Shown piece by piece: positions 42,873 through 49,642 of a stretch of DNA of 49,642 bases. The stretch spans positions 1 to 49,642 of the IMG/VR virus record IMGVR_UViG_3300029987_000011; one strand, given 5' to 3'. Positions within the stretch are counted from its first letter, which is position 1; each line of letters begins with the position of its first letter. A program made the position numbers and the translations under genes. A model generated the notes under the pieces. It did no database searches, was not told the DNA's origin, and saw only the letters and a program-made list of their open reading frames with translations. The stretch is from a virus.

Positions 42873-43466
42873 TTACTGTTCGAGTCCCTTCCCATCCCTT
42901 ACGCTCGCAGATGCAGCGACTTGCGGAGCAACTGACAACTCGGCTGACAATCCATCATCAAAATCCAGCTCGATCACGGGCACGACGACCCGCGGCGCTG
43001 GCGCTTCGAGCGGTCGTGCAAAAATCGCTGTTAGGGAGATATTTACCGCATCGGTTTGCAGGTCTAGACCCAGGGCTTGTCTTTTCAGATCCACGGCAAT
43101 CTTCGTTCCCCGCATCGCGTCGGCGAAATCCTTCGGAACGGAGGTTTTCGTGGCCATGTTGAACCCTTTTTCGGCGAGTTCACCTGACCTAAGATCCACA
43201 TTTGCAACGAATTCCTTAGCTGAATCGAGCCCGGCTTCTACACCGTCCCGCTCGGCCTGATCCTCCATCTCGCGGCGCTTGGCCGGCCAGCCGTGGCGGT
43301 TGGAAAGTTGAGTGATTTGGAGCGGTGTTTTTTTGAGGGCCTTTGCTATCTCAGTGGGCATGAACCCCCTTACCAAGTAGAGCGTGCGAGCGCGCAGCGT
43401 TTCGGCGCGGGAAAAGGCGCGACCTGAATTGATGTGCCGGGTTTTATTCACTTCGGCGGACGGCAA
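42873..43466 (-). CDS. terS: Terminase small subunit (HTH type)
   Basis: 197 aa. N-terminal HTH: TLRARTLYLVRGFMPTEIAK then PLQITQLSNRHGWPAKRREM, the homeodomain-like pattern of small terminase subunits, followed by a helical oligomerisation region (EDQAERDGVEAGLDSAKEF) and a C-terminal part that may contact TerL. It binds the packaging site. First gene of the late operon, transcribed leftward from the repeat-rich region at 43467-43933. Confidence 0.75.
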   Translation of the reverse strand: MPSAEVNKTRHINSGRAFSRAETLRARTLYLVRGFMPTEIAKALKKTPLQITQLSNRHGWPAKRREMEDQAERDGVEAGLDSAKEFVANVDLRSGELAEKGFNMATKTSVPKDFADAMRGTKIAVDLKRQALGLDLQTDAVNISLTAIFARPLEAPAPRVVVPVIELDFDDGLSAELSVAPQVAASASVRDGKGLEQ

Positions 43467-43614
43467 AGGATGCCAGACCCAATCGCAAGCGTCACAGAAT
43501 CAGTCCCCGGTTTGACCCGTTTTTCGGGTGGTCTCTGTTGCAGATGGCTTGCGGCTGTTGAACCAGGTTGTTAAGTGGTCTAAAACGGCTGAAACCTCTG
43601 CATGCCGAAGAAAA

Positions 43615-43743
43615 TGGACCACGCGGACCAGATGGACCACATCCCCCTTTAGGGGGATTGGTCTGGTCAAGTGGTCCATTTTTCGGCTGGTTGTGATTTT
43701 GGACCGTGGTCCATGATTTGGTCCACTTTGGTCCAAGTGGTCC
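43615..43743. repeat. Cluster of TGGTCCA/TGGACCA repeats
   Basis: Sites in one orientation at 43615 (TGGACCA), 43625 (GGACCA), 43633 (TGGACCA) and 43699 (TGGACC); in the other at 43659 (TGGTCT), 43664 (TGGTCA), 43672, 43707, 43719, 43729 (all TGGTCCA) and 43738 (TGGTCC). Many spacings are 8-12 bases. Dense short direct and inverted repeats like this are typical of iterons or operators. Confidence 0.75.
43634..43664. repeat. Cruciform-like hairpin within the repeat cluster
   Basis: ATCCCCC at 43641 pairs with GGGGGAT at 43652-43658 across TTTA, and the flanking GGACCA and TGGTCT sites extend the pairing. It could form a stem in single-stranded DNA or RNA. No T-run follows on either strand, so a terminator is unlikely. 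Confidence 0.6.
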
Positions 43744-43838
43744 GGGGAGAAACTGGAAAAAACTTACGTAAAGTTCTAAGCGCTAATCGTGACTTACAGA
43801 ATTTAGGAAACTGATTTTAGGTGATCCTCCGATATGTC

Positions 43839-43869
43839 TTGAGTTCCAAGCCGTTTGGTTCGATATAAA
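43839..43869 (+). promoter_or_regulatory. Candidate sigma70-like promoter for the accessory cassette
   Basis: TTGAGT (43839-43844) and GATATA (43862-43867), spacing 17, about 65 bases before the first start of the cassette. The -10 match is poor, so this is tentative. Confidence 0.35.
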
Positions 43870-43933
43870 GCGCACGGGGCGAAGGCGACCCGGCAAAGAA
43901 ACTCAATCAACAGACGAAACTGGAGAAACGATA

Positions 43934-44206
43934 ATGAAAATCACGATCAACCATAACGGATTCCACGGCTACACCTCCCGCACGCTGCTTCTTAAGGGAG
44001 CAGCCGGAGAACGGGTCGAACTGACTTGCTCGCAGGTGAAAAAACTGGAGCGAGCGGCCTGCGGAATCTCGGCCTGCAAATGCGGAGAGACATTATTTGC
44101 GGCCTGCGAAATCCCCGAGCCGTGGCTCGAAGCTGCCGCGGTTTTTTTGGTAATCCCCACGACGGGCAACGAAATCAACGTGCGCGGGAATTACCCGCAA
44201 AACTGA
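43934..44206 (+). CDS. Hypothetical accessory protein
   Basis: 90 aa with a good ribosome site (GGAGA, 7 bases before ATG). N-terminal beta region (MKITINHNGFHGYTSRTLLL), then a Cys-containing helical middle with ACGISACKCGE that might bind a metal, and an aromatic C-terminus. No family recognised. First gene of the rightward cassette. Confidence 0.6.
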   Translation: MKITINHNGFHGYTSRTLLLKGAAGERVELTCSQVKKLERAACGISACKCGETLFAACEIPEPWLEAAAVFLVIPTTGNEINVRGNYPQN

Positions 44207-44226
44207 ACCCTCAACCCATCCACAAA

Positions 44227-44550
44227 ATGAATACAAAGATAATTCCGGCCGCAAACGCGTGGGCCTATGACGAAATGAAAGCCGACCTGCGGGCCGGCCT
44301 GAACCAGTGGCGGGAAGTCACGGCCGAATTTGCCGAGCAAGCCCTGAACGTGCTGCCCCCGATTTACGGCGTGCGCGGTGGTTTTCTCGTGTCGGAACCG
44401 TTCACGCACACGGACCGCGGGGCAATTTACGCGGGCTTCATCGCTTTGGACGGGCGGCACTTTGCGCGCTACTCGTCGGCCCGGGACTTTGCGGGGAAAT
44501 GCGACGAATTGCGCACGGCGCTGGCGGCGCCGGCCGGGGAGGCGAAATGA
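44227..44550 (+). CDS. DUF1419-like accessory protein
   Basis: 107 aa from ATG 44227. The pattern ALNVLPPIYG, GGFLVSEP, YAGF and ARYSSARDF resembles a plasmid/phage family I recall as DUF1419. Unknown function. Its stop overlaps the next start (ATGA at 44547). Confidence 0.55.
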   Translation: MNTKIIPAANAWAYDEMKADLRAGLNQWREVTAEFAEQALNVLPPIYGVRGGFLVSEPFTHTDRGAIYAGFIALDGRHFARYSSARDFAGKCDELRTALAAPAGEAK

Positions 44551-44981
44551 TCGCGCCCCTCGGATTCTCTCCCACGCCGGCCGCGGCGCTGATCGCGCTG
44601 CGTGGTTTCATCGGTCCCGGGCAGCTCGCGGCCGTGCGGCAACTGCTGCGCGGCGAGGAAGGGGCGTGGTATCAGTCGAAGATTTGCGCGCTGGCGGCGA
44701 CGGTGCTCGTGATGCCCGAGACCTACGGGCAGGACGGGAAGGGATCGGCCGCGGTGGTGTTCCTGCACTACTTCACGGGCGGGTGTGATTTTTATCTGAC
44801 CGAGAAGGACCGCGGCGACCCGGACGACGCCCCCGAGGATTTTCAGTCGCAGGCGTTCGGGCTGGCAAATCTCGGGCAGGGCGGGGAGCTGGGCTACATC
44901 AGTTTGCCGGAGATCCTGAGCTGTGGCGCGGAGTTGGATTTCCACTGGGAGCCGAAAACGCTGGAGGAAATTGGAGCCTGA
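44547..44981 (+). CDS. DUF2958-like accessory protein
   Basis: 144 aa. The series WYQSKI, VLVMPETYG, VVFLHYFTGG, DFYLTEKDR and GELGYISLPEIL follows the general order of DUF2958-type proteins, common on plasmids, integrative elements and phages. Beta-rich, unknown function. Coupled to its upstream neighbour by ATGA. Confidence 0.55.
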   Translation: MIAPLGFSPTPAAALIALRGFIGPGQLAAVRQLLRGEEGAWYQSKICALAATVLVMPETYGQDGKGSAAVVFLHYFTGGCDFYLTEKDRGDPDDAPEDFQSQAFGLANLGQGGELGYISLPEILSCGAELDFHWEPKTLEEIGA

Positions 44982-45048
44982 TTTTCGCCCCGTGCTGCCG
45001 GTTCGACCGGCGGCACCAAGCGGCAATGAAGCTGCAAACCGAATCACC

Positions 45049-45237
45049 ATGAAAAGCATCATCTATACTAAAATTATCGACGAAGCCGGCCGGACGTGCT
45101 GGCAGTGGGAAGTCTTCACGGTGCTGGGCGCGGGCGCTTGGGCCGTGGACCAAGACACGCTGCTATTGGGCGGCGGCTATGCCCGGACGGCCAAGGACGC
45201 GCAACACGACGCGGAAATCTTCGCGGACGCACCATGA
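45049..45237 (+). CDS. Small accessory protein
   Basis: 62 aa, alternating short strands (IIYTKIIDEAGRTCWQWEVF) and an acidic C-terminal helix. ATGA overlap with the next gene. No family recognised. Confidence 0.5.
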   Translation: MKSIIYTKIIDEAGRTCWQWEVFTVLGAGAWAVDQDTLLLGGGYARTAKDAQHDAEIFADAP

Positions 45238-45668
45238 TCGCCGCGCATTATATTTCCGACCCGCGGACGATCGCCGGCGCGGTCTGGCGGCTGGTGGTGG
45301 TGGACTCGCGTTGCATGCCCGGTTCCCGGACCGTGGAGGCGCAATTCTGCCGGGCGGGGCTCTGGCGTCCGGGCACGACGGTGGCGGGCTCCTGCGACGA
45401 CACGGCGGGGGCCTACGGGCTGCCGGCCGCGGTGGCCACGGCGTTCCGGCGGTCGATGCCGGAGATCGAGCGGCTTTTGCAGCGCGTGCCGGAGATTCAG
45501 GGGGAACTCGGCTCAATCCACGCGGATCTCGCGCGGGATGAGCTGGCGCGGCGGGAAGTGGCTTGCGCCCGGCGTGCGGCGGAGTACGAAAAGCAGGACG
45601 CGTTAAGGGTGGCCGAATTTGAAAAGCGCGCCCGCGGCGACGATTTGCCGATGTTTGCGAGCGCCTGA
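45234..45668 (+). CDS. Accessory protein with charged C-terminal helix
   Basis: 144 aa. N-terminal half beta-rich (VWRLVVVDSRCMPGSRTVEA); residues ~85-135 form a long charged helix (LARDELARREVACARRAAEYE) likely to be a coiled-coil. No family recognised. Confidence 0.5.
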   Translation: MIAAHYISDPRTIAGAVWRLVVVDSRCMPGSRTVEAQFCRAGLWRPGTTVAGSCDDTAGAYGLPAAVATAFRRSMPEIERLLQRVPEIQGELGSIHADLARDELARREVACARRAAEYEKQDALRVAEFEKRARGDDLPMFASA

Positions 45669-45686
45669 ATTTTTTCTGCACAAAAA

Positions 45687-45938
45687 ATGAAAACCATGAA
45701 ATTCAAATCGACTGGCTCGGGGCGCGTCTCCGGGCAGCACCCCAACGCCCCGCTCGGAGCAATCCGCGACGGACTTTACACTTATGAAGTCACCGGCATC
45801 CCGGAAGCGACCAGCACCGCGGAAGTGCAGCGGCTCCTCGACGGGACGACGACGTTTTTAGCGGAAAGCGCCGGCCGCTTCTCTTTCAGCTTCGCCGAAC
45901 TTGGAGTCGGCCACATCCTGCAAGCCGCCCGGCCGTAA
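45687..45938 (+). CDS. Small accessory protein
   Basis: 83 aa. Basic N-terminus (MKTMKFKSTGSGRVSGQHP), then a mixed segment with helix AEVQRLLDGTTTFLAE and a hydrophobic end. No family recognised. Confidence 0.5.
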   Translation: MKTMKFKSTGSGRVSGQHPNAPLGAIRDGLYTYEVTGIPEATSTAEVQRLLDGTTTFLAESAGRFSFSFAELGVGHILQAARP

Positions 45939-45974
45939 ACCAATCTGGTTCGCCCGCGCCGCTGTGAACCAATC

Positions 45975-46235
45975 ATGAGCGCAGCCGACACAGCTAAGCC
46001 ATATTATGTCCAGGGGTGGGCCGATGCCCGTGGGTCTGGCATACGACGCGGCCCGGTTCACCTGTTCCCGGTGGTCGGGCAGAACGTTTCGTCACTTTGC
46101 GGAAGCCGCGTAAAGTTTTGGAATTTCGAGGGAGAAACCGACGAGGATTTTTGCCCTCACTGCCTGCGGATCGCACGAAAAATGAACGCGGCCACCGCCG
46201 CAATAGACGCAGTTCCTTTAACCTCGCCTCGCTGA
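45975..46235 (+). CDS. Small cysteine-containing accessory protein
   Basis: 86 aa. One C-x2-C (DFCPHCLRIA) and an isolated upstream Cys (SSLCGSR) suggest a half zinc finger. Last gene of the rightward cassette; terminators follow. Confidence 0.5.
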   Translation: MSAADTAKPYYVQGWADARGSGIRRGPVHLFPVVGQNVSSLCGSRVKFWNFEGETDEDFCPHCLRIARKMNAATAAIDAVPLTSPR

Positions 46236-46260
46236 ACAAATCAGAGGTGTTGAGACTGGA

Positions 46261-46288
46261 GCCGGTCCGTTCGCGGGCCGGTTTTTTT
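46261..46288 (+). terminator. Terminator of the accessory cassette
   Basis: Hairpin with stem GCCGGTCC / GGGCCGGT (one G-T pair, loop of 6) immediately followed by seven T. Lies 26 bases after the last cassette stop. Confidence 0.8.
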
Positions 46289-46298
46289 ATGCCCAAAA

Positions 46299-46334
46299 CG
46301 AAAAGGCCGACCCGGTGAAGGATCGGCCTTTTCG
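46299..46334. terminator. Bidirectional terminator
   Basis: A perfect 12-bp inverted repeat (CGAAAAGGCCGA / TCGGCCTTTTCG, loop of 12), with A-rich DNA before and T-rich DNA after (GTCTTTTTT). It can stop transcription from both sides, including the leftward gene at 46478-46819. Confidence 0.8.
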
Positions 46335-46438
46335 TCGTCTTTTTTCAACACGAGCTTTCGCCCGTGAATAGAAACGAACACCGATCCGCGTCCGGTCCGG
46401 CGAAAGCAGAAAAAATTCGGTAGTGTCCTAGTTTGAAT

Positions 46439-46464
46439 CCGGGCACAAAAAAGCCCGGTTTTAT
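46439..46464 (+). terminator. Third terminator-like hairpin
   Basis: Stem CCGGGC/GCCCGG with an A-rich 8-nt loop followed by TTTTAT on the plus strand. It lies just past the stop of the leftward gene at 46478, so its strand use is uncertain. Confidence 0.6.
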
Positions 46465-46477
46465 CGGGGCCAATGAT

Positions 46478-46819
46478 TCATTGGAATCGAACTTGAGAAG
46501 CGGGCACCCCAGCTTCCGACCCTTCGATGCTAAGGAAGAGAACGCCGTCCTGCGTCCCTTTTTCTCCGGTCACAACTACCGGTTGATCGTTGTTTTTATT
46601 ATTCCAGATCGCCTTTGCTGGATACGAGCGAGCCTGTGGCGCTTTCACTATACCGGGCTTCAGCGCGGCAAGAAGTGTGGTGTAAAAGCTGAAATCGGCA
46701 TCCGACACGGATGACGGAAGGCGGTAATAAGCGACAATGCCGCTCGGAAGCGGGACAGGAAAATCAATCAATCCAGTCATCGGAGCGGGCGGAGATGGCC
46801 GCGGCGTGTCGGAGTTCAT
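46478..46819 (-). CDS. Isolated hypothetical protein, possible moron
   Basis: 113 aa; an in-frame ATG at 46780 (MTGLIDFPVPLPSG) could be the true start. C-terminus (FLSIEGSEAGVPASQVRFQ) and the middle (YRLPSSVSDADFSFYTTLL) resemble short bacterial proteins of unknown function with an 'IEGS-GIPAS' end. It stands apart from the operons on both sides, with terminators downstream, which is how morons (lysogenic-conversion cargo) are often arranged. No function can be stated. Confidence 0.6.
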   Translation of the reverse strand: MNSDTPRPSPPAPMTGLIDFPVPLPSGIVAYYRLPSSVSDADFSFYTTLLAALKPGIVKAPQARSYPAKAIWNNKNNDQPVVVTGEKGTQDGVLFLSIEGSEAGVPASQVRFQ

Positions 46820-46866
46820 AAAAGGTGAGCCGCCACTGACGCAGGTTGCTCAGTCGCGTGTGTGGG

Positions 46867-47136
46867 TTACAGTCCCACTTGCGGCGGGACTTCGGGAATG
46901 ACGACCGGATCGGGAATGGCGTCATCCACCGTTTGGGCCGCGACCTTCACCGCCTCCACGGCGTCCGTGAGTTCTTCGGTTGATTCGCCACCGGCCTCGA
47001 TCGCCGCTTCCAATTCGGCGATTTTGGCGTTGAGGGTGTCGACCGACGTTTGCACGCCTTTGATTTCGGTATTCGATTTTTCGAGCTGCGCTGTGATGCC
47101 GCGGAGAATGCCCGCGAGTTCTGCCTGGGTTGCCAT
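46867..47136 (-). CDS. Small coiled-coil protein
   Basis: 89 aa from ATG 47136, which has AGGA 10 bases upstream. An alternative start at 47238 makes an ATGA overlap with the upstream gene and gives 123 aa. The protein is one long heptad-like helix (QLEKSNTEIKGVQTSVDTL…IAELEAAIEAG) with a Pro-rich acidic end (IPDPVVIPEVPP). Last gene of the right-hand leftward operon. Confidence 0.6.
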   Translation of the reverse strand: MATQAELAGILRGITAQLEKSNTEIKGVQTSVDTLNAKIAELEAAIEAGGESTEELTDAVEAVKVAAQTVDDAIPDPVVIPEVPPQVGL

Positions 47137-47234
47137 GATTTTGTTTCCTAGTTTTTCCAAGTCGTGGGGGGTAAGAGGGAGGAAGCGCGACCTGATTCGC
47201 CGCCAGCCATATCCGAGTGTTTGATACATTGGGA

Positions 47235-47876
47235 TCATTTTTCGCTGGAAACGGGGGCGGCCGGTTCCGGGCCGGTGATGGACAGATCGACCGCGGCCTG
47301 GCTCCGCTCGGTTTTGCCGAGGAGCACATGCGCGAGCCAGACGCCCAGGTGATCGAACTGGAGCAGGCCGGGCGCGTCGCCGGTCATCAGGCTGGCCGCA
47401 CGCACCATGATTTCCGGTTCCTGCGCGGTCAGGACGAACTTTTGATGGGTGCGCGCGGCATCGTCGGCACACCGCGACGGGTGCCTGATCGCGAGATGCA
47501 CGCGGCAGGAGATCGGGCGGACGGCATAGGCGCGGCATTCCGTGCCGTGCAGAAACGGACACCAGATTTTTTGCGCGCGATAGCGGGCCAGCTCCGTGCC
47601 ATCCTGTTCCCAGCTCACGGGCGCCTCGTCCAGTTGGGCGCCCCAAAACATTTCCCACCATGCCGCGGTCCGGGCCGTGACTTCAGCGCGGGCGGCCGGA
47701 TCGGTCAGGGTATCGACCAGGCCGACGGCTTCACTCCGCTCTGCCATGACCGGCTCCTTGCAGCAGTGGAAACAGCCGCGGTGACAGGTCGGCGGGTTGC
47801 CCAGGCGCGTCGTGGTGCGGACGACGGCGACCATGTAGCGGTCAACGTAAGCGTGCGCCGCGGCCACGGGGCTCAT
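47235..47876 (-). CDS. YkgJ-type cysteine-cluster protein
   Basis: 213 aa from ATG 47876 (ATGA overlap with the upstream gene). Cysteine pattern CHRGCFHCC, then CPFLHGTECRAY and RPISCRVH matches the YkgJ / zinc- or iron-cluster-binding family (C-x3-C-x2-CC … CP-L … C-Y-RP-CR). Members are thought to bind a metal cluster; their role is poorly known. Its presence in a phage operon is noteworthy. Confidence 0.75.
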   Translation of the reverse strand: MSPVAAAHAYVDRYMVAVVRTTTRLGNPPTCHRGCFHCCKEPVMAERSEAVGLVDTLTDPAARAEVTARTAAWWEMFWGAQLDEAPVSWEQDGTELARYRAQKIWCPFLHGTECRAYAVRPISCRVHLAIRHPSRCADDAARTHQKFVLTAQEPEIMVRAASLMTGDAPGLLQFDHLGVWLAHVLLGKTERSQAAVDLSITGPEPAAPVSSEK

Positions 47877-48085
47877 AACCACACCTCGACAATGTTCGGG
47901 TCGTCATGCGGATCGCGGCACAGGCGGGACAGGCCCGGCGGCAAGCGGTCGCGCACCGCATGCAGCGATCCCGCGATCCAGTGCTCCGGCGTCGGCCGAT
48001 CCCCTTCAAATTTCCGCACGATGTAATGCAGCGGAAAATCCGCCGGGGCGGCATAAACGACATAAAGCGTGAGCGGTGGGGGCAT
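47873..48085 (-). CDS. Small conserved-type phage protein
   Basis: 70 aa from ATG 48085. Pattern ADFPLHYIVRKFEGDRPTPE then LPPGLSRL and DDPNIVEVWL recurs in short bacterial and phage proteins. Stop overlaps the YkgJ-type start (ATGA). Function unknown. Confidence 0.6.
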   Translation of the reverse strand: MPPPLTLYVVYAAPADFPLHYIVRKFEGDRPTPEHWIAGSLHAVRDRLPPGLSRLCRDPHDDPNIVEVWL

Positions 48086-48138
48086 GGCGCGCGTCAGGTT
48101 TGGATTTTGAAAGTGACCGCGAAGCAAGCGTCGCAAAA

Positions 48139-48450
48139 TCAGTCGGCCTCGACGGGGAGTTTCCGCCGCTGCGCGGCCCAGGCGGCATCGGTCGGCGCCG
48201 CCAAAAAACCGAGCGCGAAAAACAGGTTCAGTTGCACGTCGCGCGCCCCGCGGCACAGCACCGACGGCTTGCCGGTGCGGTGGTGAAACGCGTTATTCGA
48301 TCCGCTGGAATGGCAGATCCGCGAGGCTTCCGTGACCGCTGATTCGGCGAGAGTGCCCGCCAAGTACGTGTTCGGACTGCCGGGCCGAAACGGACAGGTG
48401 GCGCACATCACGCGCCGGACTGGCAGAGACTTGGTTTTCGACAGGTTCAC
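48139..48450 (-). CDS. Small Cys/His phage protein (CPFRPGS type)
   Basis: 103 aa. Conserved-looking motifs MCATCPFRPGSP, ASRICHSSGSN and LCRGARDVQL are typical of a widespread phage protein with metal-binding cysteines and histidine. Function unknown. Start overlaps the upstream stop by ATGA. Confidence 0.65.
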   Translation of the reverse strand: MNLSKTKSLPVRRVMCATCPFRPGSPNTYLAGTLAESAVTEASRICHSSGSNNAFHHRTGKPSVLCRGARDVQLNLFFALGFLAAPTDAAWAAQRRKLPVEAD

Positions 48451-48764
48451 AGCGCATGCGTCTTCAGATATTTGACCAGATCATGGTCGACGATCGCGCG
48501 CGCGGCATAGATCGCCGATGCGGCAAAGGGGCTCGTGCCGTTGCGAAAATCCTGCCGGCTCGCTCCGTTCGCCCGCGTCAACCCCGCTTTCCCGATCCGA
48601 TAGGTGATCTGCGACGCCGACAGGCCGGTGATCGACTGAATATAGTAGGTCGACATGCCCATTGCCGCCAGCAACGCGCATTCGTGATCCGAGACCAGGC
48701 TGACGAAATCCACCCGCCGCGGCTTGGCGTGGAGAATCCGCTGGACTGAGTTTGTCGTACTCAT
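48447..48764 (-). CDS. HTH-like small protein
   Basis: 105 aa from ATG 48764. Centre reads as an HTH (ALLAAMGMSTYYIQSITG, then SASQITYRIGKAGLTR). Probably a DNA-binding regulator. ATGA overlaps at both ends. Confidence 0.6.
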   Translation of the reverse strand: MSTTNSVQRILHAKPRRVDFVSLVSDHECALLAAMGMSTYYIQSITGLSASQITYRIGKAGLTRANGASRQDFRNGTSPFAASAIYAARAIVDHDLVKYLKTHAL

Positions 48765-49117
48765 GGCGTCGTGGTTTTGCGGGCATTGCGCCGTCTCGAT
48801 TTGCGCGTATAAATGCACGCGGCAGTCGCGGAGCGCGTCCGGCCAATTTTCAGGGCGATCTGCCGCGGTTTTTCGCCGGCCTCGTACAGCCGGATGCACT
48901 CCGCCCGTTCCTCCTCGGTCCAGGGCGACCGTTTGACCTTTTCCTTGGGCACCGTAAGCAACGGCGTTTGACCGTTGTTGCCGTTTGGATGGACGAGCGC
49001 CGAGGGCGAGGCACGCAGCGCACCGTATTGGAGCGCCACGGCGATGTTGTGGATGTTGCAGCCGCAATTGGGGCAGAAATTCGGCTCAAAGGGGCGGGAG
49101 GCAGCGGGTGGAATCAT
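48761..49117 (-). CDS. Zinc ribbon plus Myb/HTH-like DNA-binding protein
   Basis: 118 aa from ATG 49117. N-terminal FCPNCGCN zinc-knuckle motif; C-terminal RSPWTEEERAECIRLYEAG followed by PRQIALKIGRTRSATAACIY is a SANT/Myb-like HTH as used by phage regulators, ending in a basic tail (RKSRRRNARK). Likely a sequence-specific DNA-binding protein. ATGA overlap with the upstream gene. Confidence 0.68.
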   Translation of the reverse strand: MIPPAASRPFEPNFCPNCGCNIHNIAVALQYGALRASPSALVHPNGNNGQTPLLTVPKEKVKRSPWTEEERAECIRLYEAGEKPRQIALKIGRTRSATAACIYTRKSRRRNARKTTTP

Positions 49118-49611
49118 GGGTTGGGTTGATCGGTTTTGTCTGGCACGCGGACGATTTTGACGTGCATCCAGGATTTCTTTTCCCGCAGGGCCACGTCGAA
49201 AAACTTTTGCTTGTCGCCCTCGATGATCAGGTATTCGCGATCGAGTGGCGCACCGACGAATGCCCGGCCCAGCAGCCCCAGCCAATCGGCCACCTGGTTC
49301 AGCCGGCGCCGGCTGTCCTCCGTGAATTGATCCCGCACCGCGTACCAGCTTTTGCGGTCGAGTGGACCGAATGGATCACTATTGAAGCCGCCGTTATACC
49401 GGAGGCGAAATATCATAAACCATTCCTGCGGGTTGATCTCATACCGCCACACCAACGACGCCACATCGCCGCCGAAGGGCGGTACGACCGCCGGCGGGAG
49501 CGTAATGAAACACATCCGGTCAAAGTATCGCCCCGGACAAATGTTGAACATCGGCTCATTCCACGGCAGCGCCGCGGCGTTCTCCAGGCGCATGCGCTCG
49601 TCCTCAGTCAC
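49114..49611 (-). CDS. Hypothetical protein
   Basis: 165 aa from GTG 49611 with a good ribosome site (GGAGG 6 bases upstream). Many aromatic residues and short strands (MCFITLPPAVVPPF, EWFMIFRLRYNGG). No family recognised. It is the first complete gene of the right-hand operon; the operon continues off the edge. Confidence 0.6.
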   Translation of the reverse strand: MTEDERMRLENAAALPWNEPMFNICPGRYFDRMCFITLPPAVVPPFGGDVASLVWRYEINPQEWFMIFRLRYNGGFNSDPFGPLDRKSWYAVRDQFTEDSRRRLNQVADWLGLLGRAFVGAPLDREYLIIEGDKQKFFDVALREKKSWMHVKIVRVPDKTDQPNP

Positions 49612-49642
49612 GGCCGGCCTCCGTGAAAGAGGAACGCCCGCC
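49604..49642 (-). CDS. Partial gene end at the right edge
   Basis: Twelve codons and a TGA in a frame that overlaps the next start, the same coupling used elsewhere in this operon. The rest lies outside the window, so nothing can be said of its product. Confidence 0.3.
   Translation of the reverse strand, partial: GGRSSFTEAGRD

Larger units (their letters stand above)
43467..43933. promoter_or_regulatory. Divergent non-coding hub with GGTCCA repeats
   Basis: 467 bases between the leftward late operon and the rightward accessory cassette. No believable gene. Between 43615 and 43743 it carries about ten GGTCCA/TGGACC-type sites plus a strong hairpin (separate entries). The right part (43745-43933) is A/T-richer. 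It presumably holds promoters for both directions and perhaps an origin of replication. Confidence 0.6.

Noticed and set aside
42800-42900. T-arm-like sequence (GTTCGAGTCCC) suggesting a second tRNA
   Set aside because: The stems do not pair, no anticodon arm fits, and the bases encode the C-terminus of the small terminase subunit.
43500-43736. 78-aa minus-strand frame across the GGTCCA repeats
   Set aside because: The predicted peptide simply reflects the DNA repeats and has no convincing start or ribosome site; treated as non-coding.
46845-46880. GTGGG/CCCAC hairpin with a 7-base loop, T-arm-like
   Set aside because: The loop (TTACAGT) lacks the TTCRA pattern and no other tRNA arms or T-run are present.

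Overview
The window looks like a nearly complete temperate bacteriophage (or prophage) of a GC-rich, probably Gram-negative bacterium. The evidence for a temperate phage is a tyrosine integrase with an attP-like site carrying the 3' end of a tRNA gene, an excisionase-like protein, a phage recombination and replication module, and a full set of head and short-tail genes. No tail tube, sheath or tape-measure gene is recognisable. An adaptor, a nozzle-like protein and three consecutive ejected-protein-like genes (the last 2008 aa) suggest podovirus morphology. The host cannot be fixed from sequence alone; the general look of the integrase and small proteins would fit Verrucomicrobiota or relatives, but this is a guess.

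Layout. 1-219: a poly-C run and a leftward terminator. 220-1213: a control region with two divergently transcribed ribbon-helix-helix (RHH) proteins, sharing a 76-bp gap with long inverted repeats, then a helix-turn-helix protein. 1328-13278: a rightward early operon of tightly coupled genes (mostly ATGA/GTGA overlaps): RecT-type annealing protein, its Fe-S exonuclease partner, small proteins, a RusA resolvase, an SF2 helicase interrupted by two inteins, a DnaB-N/RecA-type replication ATPase, and two small genes. 13305-15469: leftward integrase, attP, repeat-rich intergenic DNA, excisionase-like gene. 15539-43466: the long leftward late operon, read from right to left as terminase small and large subunits, portal, scaffold, a tRNA-Met(CAU), major capsid protein, fiber, membrane/lysis candidates, adaptor, second fiber, nozzle, collar-like protein, cupin-like protein, and three internal virion proteins.

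43467-43933 is a non-coding divergent region packed with GGTCCA-type repeats and a strong hairpin, a candidate origin or regulatory hub. 43934-46235 is a rightward cassette of seven small accessory genes ending in back-to-back terminators. 46478-46819 is an isolated leftward gene, a possible moron. 46867-49642 is a leftward operon of small, cysteine-rich or HTH proteins that runs off the right edge.

How it fits together: the RHH pair plus HTH protein probably run the lysis/lysogeny choice, since no CI-like repressor was seen. RecT/exonuclease/RusA/helicase/ATPase handle recombination and replication. Int/Xis act at attP. The late operon builds and fills the capsid, and the 2008-aa polyvalent protein is probably ejected into the host. 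No recognisable endolysin was found. All functional calls are from reading motifs by eye; no database search was run.
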